Source: Isoperla grammatica
Taxonomy: Eukaryota; Arthropoda; Insecta; Plecoptera; Perlodidae
Direction: 5' to 3'
NCBI GenBank assembly: GCA_945910005.1
Contig: OX246739.1
Location: forward strand, 40,505,625 to 40,569,624
Length of the DNA: 64,000 nt
Below, in pieces: positions 12,280 through 24,074 of this stretch (position 1 is its first letter; each line of letters begins with the position of its first letter). Under the pieces are notes generated by a model. It had not been told where the DNA came from, did not search any database, and saw only the letters and a list, made by a program, of their open reading frames with translations. Made by a program: the position numbers and the translations under genes.

Positions 12280-13600
12280 CTAAAAAGAAATGCAATCAAA
12301 CAATAATAAAGACAGCAAATTTACAAAAAGTTAGGTACAATATGAATTAAATAGGCCCTATGTAGTTAGGTCTGCCGACTGCCTAGGTTCTCAAGGACCA
12401 AGCTAGGGCTATTAAACTGGGGCTATTAATCCAATGTATTTAGGTAGGCCTACCTGACAAATGAGGGAACTATCTCCATGATTATTGTACCTCAGCTATC
12501 TCACAATTATTTTAGTTATAACTGACTGTAAAATACAATGACTGGCTAATAGCTTAGTTTTATTTGCACATTTTTTGTATACACTTTTATATCCTACAGG
12601 CCTATCTTTAGTATTTTTAATTATGAGTGATCAACCGGAAGCATACAAATCTTTATTGGTAGGGATGAAATGTTAAAATTTTAATTTTGTTTGTTTGTTT
12701 TTATAAGCCACTAATCGATTTTTTAGTGCATACATACAAGATATAGGGTTAGTCAAGAGTTCATAAATATTATGAAGTATAATGCAATGACATTGACAAG
12801 TAGCTAACAAGTAATAACTAACAATATACAAGGTCTCGGTGGAATACCTGAGAAAATGATTTAACAGTCTAAATTATAGAGAACATAGTTTTAGTCAGAT
12901 TTTAGTTTTACCAAATTGCTGCATTCTAAATTATAATACTAATATGTACAACCTTTAATAAAGAGCTCATGTTTACGATTTTATCCTACATGTACTCATT
13001 TACATAGTTCTACACAATTACATAGAAAGAGTATCTACAGGTATGAGAATGAGATAATTGTCTTTTTGTCCTATACAGGCAGTTTCGTAGGTATGTGATA
13101 ATTGGCTTTTTGTCTAGTATTGTGGTTGTGAATAGAGGAATTTACTGTCATATTGTGTCTATTTTTTATTGTTAAGGCTAATATTTCATAAATGTAAAGG
13201 CATGGGAGAGTAAGTATGATCAAAATTTTAAATGCAGATTTACACGAATATCCTATAGCCTACCACCCAAAATTCTATAGCTCTTTTTTCGAATTGGGAA
13301 GATTTGTGCAGACCGTGCCGAGTTCCCCCACGGCCGACCACCTTTGCGGTAGGTGTACCTGCCGTTTCGGTTATGACCCTTAGTGCATAACATGCTGAAC
13401 TCAGTCTTGGGCTGAGTGTCTCTATATGTTGGGACCAGCTGAGGTTTCATCAATCTTCAGGCCTAAGAATTAAGCTGTTAGTAGCAAATCTTGCTTATTT
13501 GTCGCACGGCTAGGTAAGTGCTGAAAATAAGCAATGTGGATTGTCTGCCACTGGCGAGGTAAGTGAGCTTAGCATCGCCGCAGAAGAGAGGAATATTCAA
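12280..13600. other. AT-rich stretch, nothing supported
   Basis: No coding exon, RNA gene or transposon end recognised. The short minus-strand frame at 13253-13453 has no domain and no splice context. Confidence 0.5.
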
Positions 13601-16089
13601 GGAGATTTTGGGCACAAGGGCAGGGAGGATTAGACTTTACTGGGAGAAGACATGGGGAAGTTGGGAGAGTGGGTCAGGGAAAACAATGAGTTTTAAATGT
13701 GGGGAAGTGTAAATGGGTGAGGGTTACAAGAAGAAAGCAGGGGAGGAAGATGGGGGTGACATATGAGATACACCTAGGCAAATACTGGAGAAGGTGGAGG
13801 TAGCCTAATTAAGTACTTAGGAGTGTGATTGGTGGACACGTTGGAATGGGGGGAGCAGATAAACAGGATGGTAAGGAAGTGAATAAGAAATATAAAATTT
13901 GTTATGAGGCTTCTGAGGGGAGCATGCAGGGATCAGGGAACAAGCATACAGGGCACTGGTGAGGCCAGGCTTAGAATATGCGGCAGTGGTCTGGGACCCG
14001 CATGACATTTAAGGGAAGGATGCATTGGAGGAGGTACAAACGAGAGCGACGAGAAGGGTACTTAGAAGGGGGAAGAGATGGGTGGAGATACAGGGGGGAC
14101 GGAAAGAAGATGAGAGTATGAGTGTTACGGAAATGGTCAGAAAGCTCGAATGGGAGTCACTACAAGACAAAGGAGAGATCGGCTGGGAAAAATGTACAGT
14201 GTACAGAGGCGGACTGGGGGGGTAAGGGCCCCGTACGGAAAGGGACCTTAGGGGCCCCGGGACTTGGCGAAGTTGAAAGGGGTCTGGGGCAAAGCCCCAG
14301 CCGGCGGAGGCGAAAATTTTTCAGCCTATTATTTTCTTTAGAACGCATATAAACACGTTTAAAAATCGATAATGACAATATTTATCTGGAACAACGTGTT
14401 GAACTGGGAACACCATCACTTCAAAACACGAAATTGAAGAAGAAACTTTCCTAACACTGGCAGTTGTGTATTTCAAAATATATTGTTTCCCAACCCTCTA
14501 CAAATATCGACTACTTGTTGTCCACTCGCATCGTGTTATTTGTACTCGCAACGAGGGAGCGGGATGTAACTGGGGTCGGGGGCGAAGCCCCTGCCGCCGG
14601 AGGCAACGTCGCCGAAGGCGAAACAATTTCCGGCCTTGCATGATGCTTAGTGGCCTAAAATGCGTTTTGAGGCCAAATCTTATCATGAAAAACAATGAAA
14701 CTAATGTCAGTATTGGATTGATAATTCCTTACGTCATAGATCTAGGATAGGAGTTCGATCATGTCATGAGAAGTAATCTTATGGCTAGTGCTGCACGGGA
14801 TCGGATTTCAGTAGGCACCGATAGATATATTTTTACCACAAAATTCACTTTTTTAAATTTTGAACGCTTATAGACACGCGATCAGCCCAATTTGTCAGTC
14901 AGCTATTTTATGGAAAGTAGTGTTGTAGTGGAATATTACTTCAAAACTCCTTTATTTCATTTCTATTGAGCCTATTCTGTTATAAATAGGCAAAATGGTA
15001 CTTTCAGATATAACCAAATTTACTCGCAAACTATCAAAGTCACTCTCAAGTTGCGAGCTAGCGAGCAGAAATTTTGAGGGTTGTTGTTTCATATCAATTT
15101 GTTAAGAACGCACATATACACGTGTAAAAATTGATAAATGATGATAGGGGTGTGGAACAACATGTTGAACTGTGAACACCACTGTTAAAAATTAAATTAA
15201 AGAAATAACTTTCCCAAACCTGGCAGTTGGATATTTCAAACTATATTGTTTCCTATAATTTGTTTAAAACGCATATTTACACGTTTAAAAAAAGGTAAAC
15301 GACGATAAGTATGTGGAACAACATGTTGAACTGTGAACACCATTCAAAAAATTAAATTAAAGAAAGAACTTTACTAGCACTAGCATATTTTATATTTCCA
15401 ACTAAATTAAAAAAGTAAGCTCTGAGGAGGAAAGCGGAAATCTCAGTAGCACATCTAGATGGTCTATATAGCCCTTGTCACTGACATGTGATACATATTA
15501 TGCTCCTCTGAATATTGTTTCGTAATCTATATAGCGTAAGATATTTTCAAGGGGTTAGTTGGTTGCCCCCAAGGGGGCCCGCACCCGGGGGGGCCCCGTA
15601 CGGGTTTACGTAGTTCCGTACCTGCCAGTCCGCCCCTGACAGTGTATTAAGGAAGCATAAGAGGTGGGGGGAGTAAAGTAGTGCAGTGAATGGAGCTAGT
15701 CACAGGGGAAGGGGGATCATCAGTGGAAATTAGAAAGAAGGGTATGGAGGACGGATGTGGGTAAGTTCTCCTTCCTGGAAAGGACGACCGTCGAGTGGAT
15801 GGGAAAGTGGAAGGGCAAAAAAAGGTCAGGGGATTTGCTGACAGGCTGAAACCAAAACCCAGGTTGATGAAGAAGGTGAAAGGCAATGGTCCAGACTCCA
15901 GCGGAAGGGAGGAGGATGGCTGGAACTCTGGAGGGGGATGGAAGAGGAAGAAAGAAATCTAGAGAGGAGTGAGAGGAGAGAGCTTGATGGAGTGAAGGAG
16001 GAAGAAAAAGGGAAGGATGGAAGAAAAAGCCTCTTGCCACCGGCATACAGCCAACAGTGAGACGAACAACAGCCACAACAACAATTATA
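13600..16089 (+). mobile_element. degenerate LINE 3' end (CR1/Jockey-like), split by a hAT
   Basis: Two parts, 13600-14203 and 15639-16089, read as one decayed reverse-transcriptase tail. Visible relics are KYLGV, LVRPGLEYAAVVWDP, EEVQTRATRRVLR and SVTEMVRKLEWESLQDK, then after the hAT the KFSFLERTTVEW block. It ends in a CCACCGG segment and an (AAC)n-like tail at 16068-16085. Several frameshifts and stops are present. A related 3' end lies at 52742-53230. The name rests on the typical order of these motifs at the end of non-LTR elements. Confidence 0.7.
14204..15638. mobile_element. 1.4-kb hAT-type element inserted in the LINE
   Basis: Left tip cagaggcggactgg and right tip ccagtccgcccctg are inverted. 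The flanks carry identical 8-bp duplications acagtgta (14196-14203 and 15639-15646). Inside are three diverged copies of a roughly 145-bp block (14342-14490, 15107-15252, 15268-15397), recognised by aacgcata..acacg and ggaacaac.tgttgaactg. Two copies of a gaagcccc/ggcgaa-type GC-rich motif also occur (14282 and 14578). No intact transposase. Confidence 0.92.
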
Positions 16090-16610
16090 AGTCCAGGTAT
16101 GCCCTAGCTAAGCCTAGCCATAGGCCTAAGCTATTGCCTAGCCTAGACTTAGGTCTACAGCATGCAGAAGAGGCCTGATAATACATTAAGCCTAGCTTTC
16201 ACAATCACATGTTTATTGGTAGATCCAGGCCCTAGGTCAAGATTCAAAGGTCAAGGCCGAAAAAGTTTTTAGATGTGGCAGTCAACAAATAGGCCTAAGG
16301 CCTAGCCTAGCAGTTAGCTTAGGACGTAGAGCCACTCCCACTGGCCTTGGAGAACAGCTTTGGCTCCATGCTAGGCAGCCACGAGATTTAGTAGGACTAG
16401 GCCTAGGCTTCGGTCCTAGTCTTTGAAAATCGGAAAAGGCCTATTAATGACCAGCTTAACTCTCCTACCTAGCCTAGCTAGGTATATTTTAAAGATAGGC
16501 GCCTAGGCCTAGGCCTAGGTAGGCCATCAAACTAGCATGGGTCTAGGCTTAGGCCTGTATCAACAGTAATCCTTCAGATGAAGCCCAGGCCTAAGCCAAG
16601 ACCAATCCAA
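16090..16610. repeat. TAGGCC-rich tract
   Basis: Dense overlapping copies of taggcct/aggccta and their variants, with no fixed period. Similar tracts lie at 26395-26620, 27310-27720 and 48115-48845, each close to the start of a gene. Confidence 0.8.
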
Positions 16611-17496
16611 TAGCATTTTCAGAAATAAAAATATGCACATACTCGTTTGCAACTCGGAAACCAATCCAAAATTTAAAGACGAACGAAAGGGTCGAGTTCT
16701 TCATCACTCGTTATTCCACATCACAACGAAGGAACGACCACACAGAAGTTGTCAACGAGTGTCAGTGGTGTGGTGTCAGAAGTCAGCCGGTTAATGATTA
16801 AGTACCAACTTATGAATATACACGTAAAACTTTCAAACTTTAATCACGTGGCTCAATTTCCTTCTTTGTTCAATTAAATCCATAGAACATTGCCACAAAT
16901 AAGGGTGCATGAATAATTAAGACACTTTTTCTGTCCGGTTGCAAAAATAACCATTATAATTAATAACCACGTAAGGCATCCATCCACAACCATCGCATCG
17001 CATACCACAGAGGGGGCGTGGTCGCGCAGCGCGGAATTCAAACTGACGGTCCGTCCTTGACTCATGGTTAATCACGTATAAATCGCTTAAATGCTATGAT
17101 AGTAGAGCAATATTTCTACTCGCCAATTCCCAATATTTGTATAATATATGTATTTAAAATAAATAACACGCGGCCAAATGATATCTCGAACCCGGTGAAA
17201 GTGGGTTTATTTTTTTGCACATTTCGTTTTAAAAATCAAAGATTTTGGTGTTACGTGGTGTTTATTTTTAGCTTTGTAGACTGTAGTGATACAATGTATG
17301 ATACAATCTACGAACCATACGCGCTAGGGCTACTACACACTTTCCCGCAAAGGAAAAGGTGTTGGCGAAATAATATTCTTATCCCCGCGGTATGGAAAAA
17401 TGGTCCAAAATGTATGTAATTTCTAATGAAATTTATTCATTTTATGAGAACACGACTTTGTATGCAGTTAAGGTGTTGCAGTTTCGGAAAAATTGT

Positions 17497-17885
17497 CACT
17501 GTCAAGGTCTACTTGATCTCCGCCTAGGCGGAGGCTCGTCGAACTCCCAAGTTAGGTCGTTGCAAGGGAACCAAAATCGCCATTTTGGATCCCACTAAAA
17601 AAACTGTTATAATAATTAAATATCCGTTGTAGATCATGTAACACAATACTTAAAACACCTAAAAGAGAAATTTTGATAAAATATAATGATAGAAGATTGT
17701 AAAATATGATGATTTTTCCTTTTTAGGAGGTACTTCTATTCGACAGATCACTTCATTTGTTTTCTTTCACATTTCTCCCATTTGAATAACATGTGATTTT
17801 TAACATTGTGGAACGGACTGCGACGACCTAACTTGGGAGTTCGACGAGCTTCCGCTAGGCGGAGATCAAGTAGACCTTGGTCACT
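17497..17885. mobile_element. foldback element with 65-bp arms
   Basis: Arms 17497-17562 and 17820-17885 are near-perfect inverted repeats built on aaggtctacttgatctccgc and cgtcgaactcccaagttagg. The spacer is about 260 bases. A related, more compact hairpin copy lies at 43155-43230 in an intron of the DUF4806 gene. Confidence 0.8.
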
Positions 17886-18149
17886 GTTAAATGGGAGTTC
17901 AGAAGGCAGTTCTCCGAGATTTCGTGGTTATTTCGCGAATAATAGAAGATTTCGCTATTTTCGTTGTTATAATGCCAATCTGGCAAACTTCGCATTTTAA
18001 TATCTATATTTTTGGACTCCTCTCGCTATTACACGCCGCCATTTTATCAAAAAAAAAAAAGCAATATTGACAACAATCATAATATGATTTCGCAATCACG
18101 AATTTTATGGGGCTCTAATTATCGTGTAGGAATCTCTTGGATGTTTTAA

Positions 18150-18440
18150 TAACAGACATGCAAAATATTACAAAAGAACCATATCACAAGTTAACTCATT
18201 TTATATTAATTCCAAACTCCATAACAAGCAACAAGCTTCCAACAAGTCTAAAGAATATTTCTAGTGTCAGTAGGCTATCTTCAAAAATAAACTTAAACAA
18301 ATCTTATGCAACAAAGCTTACTTCTCGATTGAAGAATTCCTGAAAGATAAAGAACTTTAAAATCATGTTACTATAATCACAGCTATCATTCTTTTTGTAA
18401 CTATGTTCTCATCATCATGTAATTAATAAACTTACTTATT
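18150..18440 (+). mobile_element. LINE reverse-transcriptase C-terminal fragment
   Basis: One frame shows LPTSLKNISSVSRLSSK and the next shows LKQILCNKAYFSIEEFLKDK, so a single frameshift divides the typical last residues of a non-LTR retrotransposon. An AT-rich tail with AATAAA follows. The 35 bases after it (18444-18477) resemble 17117-17155, suggesting an old local duplication. Confidence 0.55.
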
Positions 18441-18781
18441 TTTACTCACCAATTCCCAAAATTTGCATATGTATTTAGGTCTACCGGAGAGGTAAGTACC
18501 CATAAAGAAACATAACTTTTACATTTCAAATGAAGAGGAGAGGCCAATTCATCTGGAAGCAGCCTGTAAGACTACGTTATTAGGTTGTTACTATCCTAAC
18601 GTCGAACGTGGGTTGCATACGCATATTGTTCTACGTAATTGTAATATGTTCCCCTTACCATTGCCCTGCAGTGCACTCAGTGCATACCAATAGAACACAC
18701 ATGCCTGCAGTGTGCAATCTCTGCCCATGCAGTATAGGGGGCAACTTTCAACTAGGTACTACACTGTATACACTGTGATTA

Positions 18782-18955
18782 TTATATTACAAAATTCAAT
18801 CTAACCCGTTTACTGCCGAAGAATTCGTCAGCATCTACGCGGATCCTATGTTCAGGTTGATAACGGCGGTTAGCTCTCTCAGCTTCATCCCTTTCTATAA
18901 CTTTATAAATAATATAAATAGATGCTACAAGAATAATGAAGCCAATCAGTCTCAT
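18782..18955 (-). CDS. 57-aa membrane-anchored small protein, unknown
   Basis: Complete frame with ATG in good context (aaaccATGa), an in-frame stop two codons upstream and a TAA end. Residues 1-18 form a hydrophobic segment (MRLIGFIILVASIYIIYK). A charged tail rich in Glu/Arg follows, including RDEAERANRR and DADEFFGSKR. It looks like a type of small integral membrane protein, but I cannot match it to a family. It could also be an exon of a larger gene or chance. Confidence 0.35.
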   Translation of the reverse strand: MRLIGFIILVASIYIIYKVIERDEAERANRRYQPEHRIRVDADEFFGSKRVRLNFVI

Positions 18956-20280
18956 GGTTTACCTTAGCGTATTACTTCACCAAATTAAAAATTAAAGGTC
19001 CATAACAAATCAACCCAACATAGGCCTACTACACCTTGTTGCTATTCTTACGGCAACAATAAATTCAAAATTTGTTCCAACTCACAGCCCTCCAAGTCAA
19101 CAGCAAAGAAATGCTGTGTTCCAGAATTCATTGGTTTACTAATCTCACTCAGTCTCAACAGTAATCCAGTGTTCCAATATACATACTAGATGAACCCATC
19201 TTGACAAGGTACACACAATCTTGTATTGTGGTTAATGGTTATACAGCTAAGAAATGAAATGAAATGAAATGAAATGAAATGGCTCATTAGATATTCCAGA
19301 ATCAATCTCAAACTCATCCCACTCTCATCCTTTTTTAACCAAGATTTCTCAGATTACTTGTGGCACGAATTTGAATTGATTTACTTTTAACATGGTTATA
19401 TGTTTGATTGCTTGTATGGCAAACTAACATTATGTGCCACTCACGGAAAGACTAGATAGATAGGTATTGTATTGTATTGTATTTAGGTAAATAGTTAAAT
19501 GTAACCTCCAAATGCAAATTTCCCTCCCCTCACTAAGTAAAACTAATCCCTTTGTGTGTCCCTTTTATGTTGTGTCATCCAATCCATAATAATAAAAATT
19601 CTGTATTTCACCTTGATCTTGTAGGCCTATACATGGTACAGATGTGTATTACTCCAAAGAGAGTGTGAAATAGTAATGCTGATGTGATACATAATTATTA
19701 TTATAATTTATAATACTGTAATTCCATCCTGATATCATGGCAGGTAATCTGAGATTACTTGTGAGATGAATTCTGGAATGCAGCTTTGATCTTTACTTTA
19801 CACTCGCACTTTGCTTACTTTGTACTTTATGTTCTAATTTCCCCAGCATTTCCCATCCTGGTATCAAGACGATTGATAGACAATGTTTAGCCAAAATGTT
19901 TCACTTCTGCACACTTAAGATAGTCTTGTTTGTCACACAATTGTGCTTTGTATGTATGTATTATAGAATAAGGTTTTAAAGTTTTCAATATACAAGATAC
20001 TTTTTCAAAATAAATACTATTCTCATGTAAAAAAAATATGTTCGTAAACATGCTTAATGATTTCTTAAAGTCGAAGTATGCAGTAATGTTTCATGAAATC
20101 TGGTCAACAGTCAGAGGTATACCAACAAACATTGGGGAACATCCTACCTAAAACTGTGCTCAGAAAACATGCAAAGTTAATGAAGTCGGGTAGGGGATAG
20201 GAAAAATATATGATTAAAAAATAAAATAAAAATGTAGTATATCTTTTATTCTATCAGCTCTTTTAAAGACGAATTCTTAA
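18956..20280. other. AT-rich non-coding stretch
   Basis: No supported gene. It contains a short GAAAT pentanucleotide array (19251-19281) and a short TATTG run near 19465. Confidence 0.5.
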
Positions 20281-20281
20281 C

Positions 20282-20797
20282 TGCGCAAATCGCAAATTAC
20301 AGATGCGCAAATGACTTTTGCAACTGCGCAAACAGTGTCCAGCTGTACACTAAATTAGGCTCTGGCTATATGTACAGTAGTCCCCCTTTAATTTAAATTT
20401 CAGGGGACCCTAAAAAACCCAATTTTAATAAAATTTTGAATTAAAAGAAGTTCAACACTAAGTATTATACCTAAACTTTCTGCAGGGACTTCATCACTAG
20501 TTTCAATTAAAAGTAATTTTGATTTAACAGAGTTTGAATTAACGAGGGGCTACTGTGTGTGTTCACCAAAATAGTTTCTACATGTATATTGCCATGTATT
20601 TTTTATTTTTTGTCTGTAAATATTCATATAACACATTTTATGTGACCCCACCTACGTCTAGAGCTAGACACATATTCAGTCTGCTATAGACAGCTGCACA
20701 GTGCACATGTCTTAGCCGATACATATAATTTAATTTTTGATTTTCATCGATACTCATCAGGATTGAGGAACTCTCAAATGGCTTGCGCATGCGCAAG
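20282..20797. promoter_or_regulatory. TGCGCAAA triplet and a GCGCATGCGC palindrome
   Basis: TGCGCAAA occurs at 20282, 20304 and 20325, spaced 22 and 21 bases (two helix turns). A perfect 16-bp palindrome cttgcgcatgcgcaag lies at 20782-20797 and contains the GCGCATGCGC core bound by NRF-1-type factors in animals. Regulatory function is inferred from motif form only. Confidence 0.25.
20375..20555. mobile_element. pogo/Tigger-like MITE
   Basis: Ends are inverted: cagtagtccccctttaat on the left, and gaattaacgaggggctactg on the right, the look of pogo-type termini. The interior is AT-rich. Flanking TA is present on the left only, so the copy is somewhat decayed. Confidence 0.6.
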
Positions 20798-21262
20798 TGA
20801 AACTCCAATCTGGTTTGGCAACGTAGATCAGTCGCGTGAATTCATCTTAACAGGAAGGTATTTGATATTCTAAATTCAATAACTAATGGTATATATAAGA
20901 ATTAAGAATATACAAATGCAATTTTCAGAAAGCTCTTTAATTATGTAGTAGTAGCCTATGTTACACTGCCGTAGTGCTTTGTCAGAAATATAGGCCTACA
21001 TTGAAAATGCATGTATGTATGTACTATGTCCAGAATCCACATAGCATGTAGTTATTTATCTTAAGTAGGCCTAGCGACCACATAGGTAGGGGCCTACTCA
21101 TTATTGCATTGACAATAGTTTAATAGTTTAGGCCTAATAGTTTAACAGTTTAAGTTTGAAATAGTTTGTTTTAATAGTTTAATAGTTTAGAAAGTTTATA
21201 ATGACAATATTTAGAGAGAGATACACAGCCGAGTTTCAAGTAAATAGGCCTACGGTGCAACT

Positions 21263-23984
21263 TCAAGACGATAAGGTCCACTCATCCAGCCAGTCGGAAC
21301 CTCTGCTGCTGTTGCTGCTGCAGCTCTGCTCGTTGTCAGCGTAGAAGTCTCCGTCCACCATTTCTTTAAATTAAGACATGAAACAACAATGATAGACATA
21401 CGGTCACATACCTGGGACAATTTGTAAAAAAAAATATAGAGACTATACAGTATATCTACTATCAACTAGGCTACAATGTTCACAAAAAACTAGTAGGCCT
21501 ATTGTTTTGAAAATACACTCAGTGGAAACTAAAAATAAATATGAAAAATACCCTTCCTGGACGATTTTAAAAGTTGCGATTCAAGAACCACGTAAAAATA
21601 GTGATTTGTATAATTAAATTAAAAATTATTGCCTAAACTTGATTTTTATAACTTCATATTAAAACAAACTTTTATCGATTGCGACGATAACTCATACTTC
21701 TGTACATGCCAAGAAATATAGAAAATAATTTGACACCAATATTGACAAGCATAGGCCCTACGCCTACTATCAGATGGTGGTGTGTGTCCCTTGACTTTGG
21801 AACTTCACAAACAAATAAGTACGAAACATAGAGAAAAACCAAAACCGCCATAAACTCCAAGGTTCTTTTGAGAATCATTTTAAACTACTGCTAAAGTTGC
21901 CCTAACGAAAGTATTCTGATGCTTACCACACAGCCGAGTCCAAGATGACAACTTAATTTTCTACTTTGCTAATTCCTAGCATCTAATCGTAACAGGTCCA
22001 TTGGGGATAAAAAATTAAGACCTTCCGTTGGTTATGTAACGGTGGGTGTGGCCAAACCGCCTGTGCACTCGACTAAGTCGATCCATGCATTTACGAATGT
22101 GTGAAAGAACGCCAGCTACCTGTTGACTTTCCTTCAATTGGCGCGGTTGAAAGGGGCAGTAGACAATCACCTGAGATCGATAGGCCTATGTGAATACTTT
22201 CGTTGGGGCTAGTTTTAAGCCAAATGTTTGTCATTGCAGTGCTATATACTACCTAAATATATTGCCTAAATATAGGTAGCATGTTTTTGCAATTCCAAAT
22301 TTTCTAACTACAAACCCACTTGTGCACTCGAGATATCAAAATAAGACTTTATAGTTATTTGAAGTAATATACTGGCACAATAAAAAAATATAATTTCAAT
22401 TTATTTATAATACTGTAGTTAATTTACATGTGATTAATTAATTAGCATATTAACTAAATACCAATATCCTGTAATTAGTGGACGAATAGAAATTGCTCAT
22501 AAATGACTTAAAAATATATATTAAAATATCAGTACATATTAGAAAAACTATAGACACATAGACACTAAGGTCCGAATGCATAGTCCATACTCAAGCCTTC
22601 CTCAACTCAGACTCTCCTCAGCCTCGCCTAACCATCAATCACAGAACAGCATTTCCATGCGGATGACTCTGTGATTGGTGGCTAGGTGAGGCTGAGGAGA
22701 GGCTGAGTTGAGGAGGGGTTGAATGTGAACTATGCATTCGAACCTAAGACACAAGAGGCCAATTATACGATGTAAAAGAAGAAAACCAACTTACGTTCCA
22801 ATAGACTTGCGTGTTCTTTTTGAACAGAAGTTTTTCTACTGTGATCAGAATCATGTTTTATAAACTTAACGTGTTGTCCGTAGATGTTTGAAGTACTGCT
22901 TGCAGTGTGTGTAGAAATTTGGTTGGGTACAGTTGTTGGTTGAGCAGCAGAATGTGGTTCAACAGTTCTGTGCACACTTGGTACAACATTAGTAGTGTGT
23001 GCATTTGACAAAAATGTGTCCTGTTTCTGTTTACTCATTTTTGGTTGTAAAATTGTCAATTCGTTTACCAAAGTCAAACGCTCCAACTGAAAAAATTAAA
23101 ATGTGTCTTAGAAAATGTGGCAGCCTAGATTTATAAACAGCTGGAAGTTAAGAAGCTGGAAGTAAGATGTTGAATATGAAACACAAAAGCGGGAGGTTTT
23201 AATAAATTTAGTCATTTTAATGTGCTTCTTCTGAATGACATTTCCAGTGAAAGTGAACATGTCATTAAATTTAGGAACGAGTTTTTGAGGCAATCATATG
23301 TAGGCTATGGCTATGACGTTGAAACACTAACATGAACTCGTGTCCGCGGTGCGACAGGCAGGATTGTTAATGTAGCCTACTTGCGGAAAAATTGCCGTTA
23401 GATTGAGTTTCATTTCAACTGGAACAGCGCATTTAATTCCTGGTCACTGGGACGGATGGGAACCCAAAACGAACTAACACACAACACACATAGGGTTACC
23501 ATAATTTAAACTCAAGCTGAAACGACACATCTTCCCAGGAAAAAACATGGGGTTTTGGGGGGCTCTGTCCCCCAACAATAGTGCCGCAGGCGAAATTTAA
23601 AAAAAGTTAGGCTTTTAGAGTGCATTCTGAGCATTTCAGAAAAAATTACGGACTGAATGCAATGCTGAAATACTGTAAGGCTATGTTGTTTTTGTAGTGC
23701 AACAACCAAAAAACCACCCAAAAAACATGGAACACAATAAGTTTTGGGGGTTGATAAGTTGAGAATAGCCTAAGTAAGGGATTCTACAAAATAATAATTC
23801 AATAACAGTTAGTTAGGTACATGACTAACCACGTTCTGGACTGCAGATATCTGATATTGTACATTACACATCGTTATAATTTTACCAAGCTGAACAATTG
23901 TGTCCCACTTGGTGTATTGGCGGGACGCGGGACTTAAACTTGAATATCGGGATTGTCCCGCCGAAAGCGAGACGTATAGCAAGC

Positions 23985-24074
<90 letters not shown>

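Larger units (their letters stand above)
12181..16643 (-). promoter_or_regulatory. possible ATG13 5' untranslated exons
   Basis: On the minus strand an acceptor (ttctttttag) at 12280 would open a leader from 12279 into the ATG exon; that leader holds several upstream ATGs. A donor-like GTATGT at 16642 could end a first exon lying just past the TAGGCC tract. This is inference from splice motifs only. If true, intron 1 spans about 4.4 kb and contains the LINE, the hAT and the TAGGCC tract. Confidence 0.25.
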
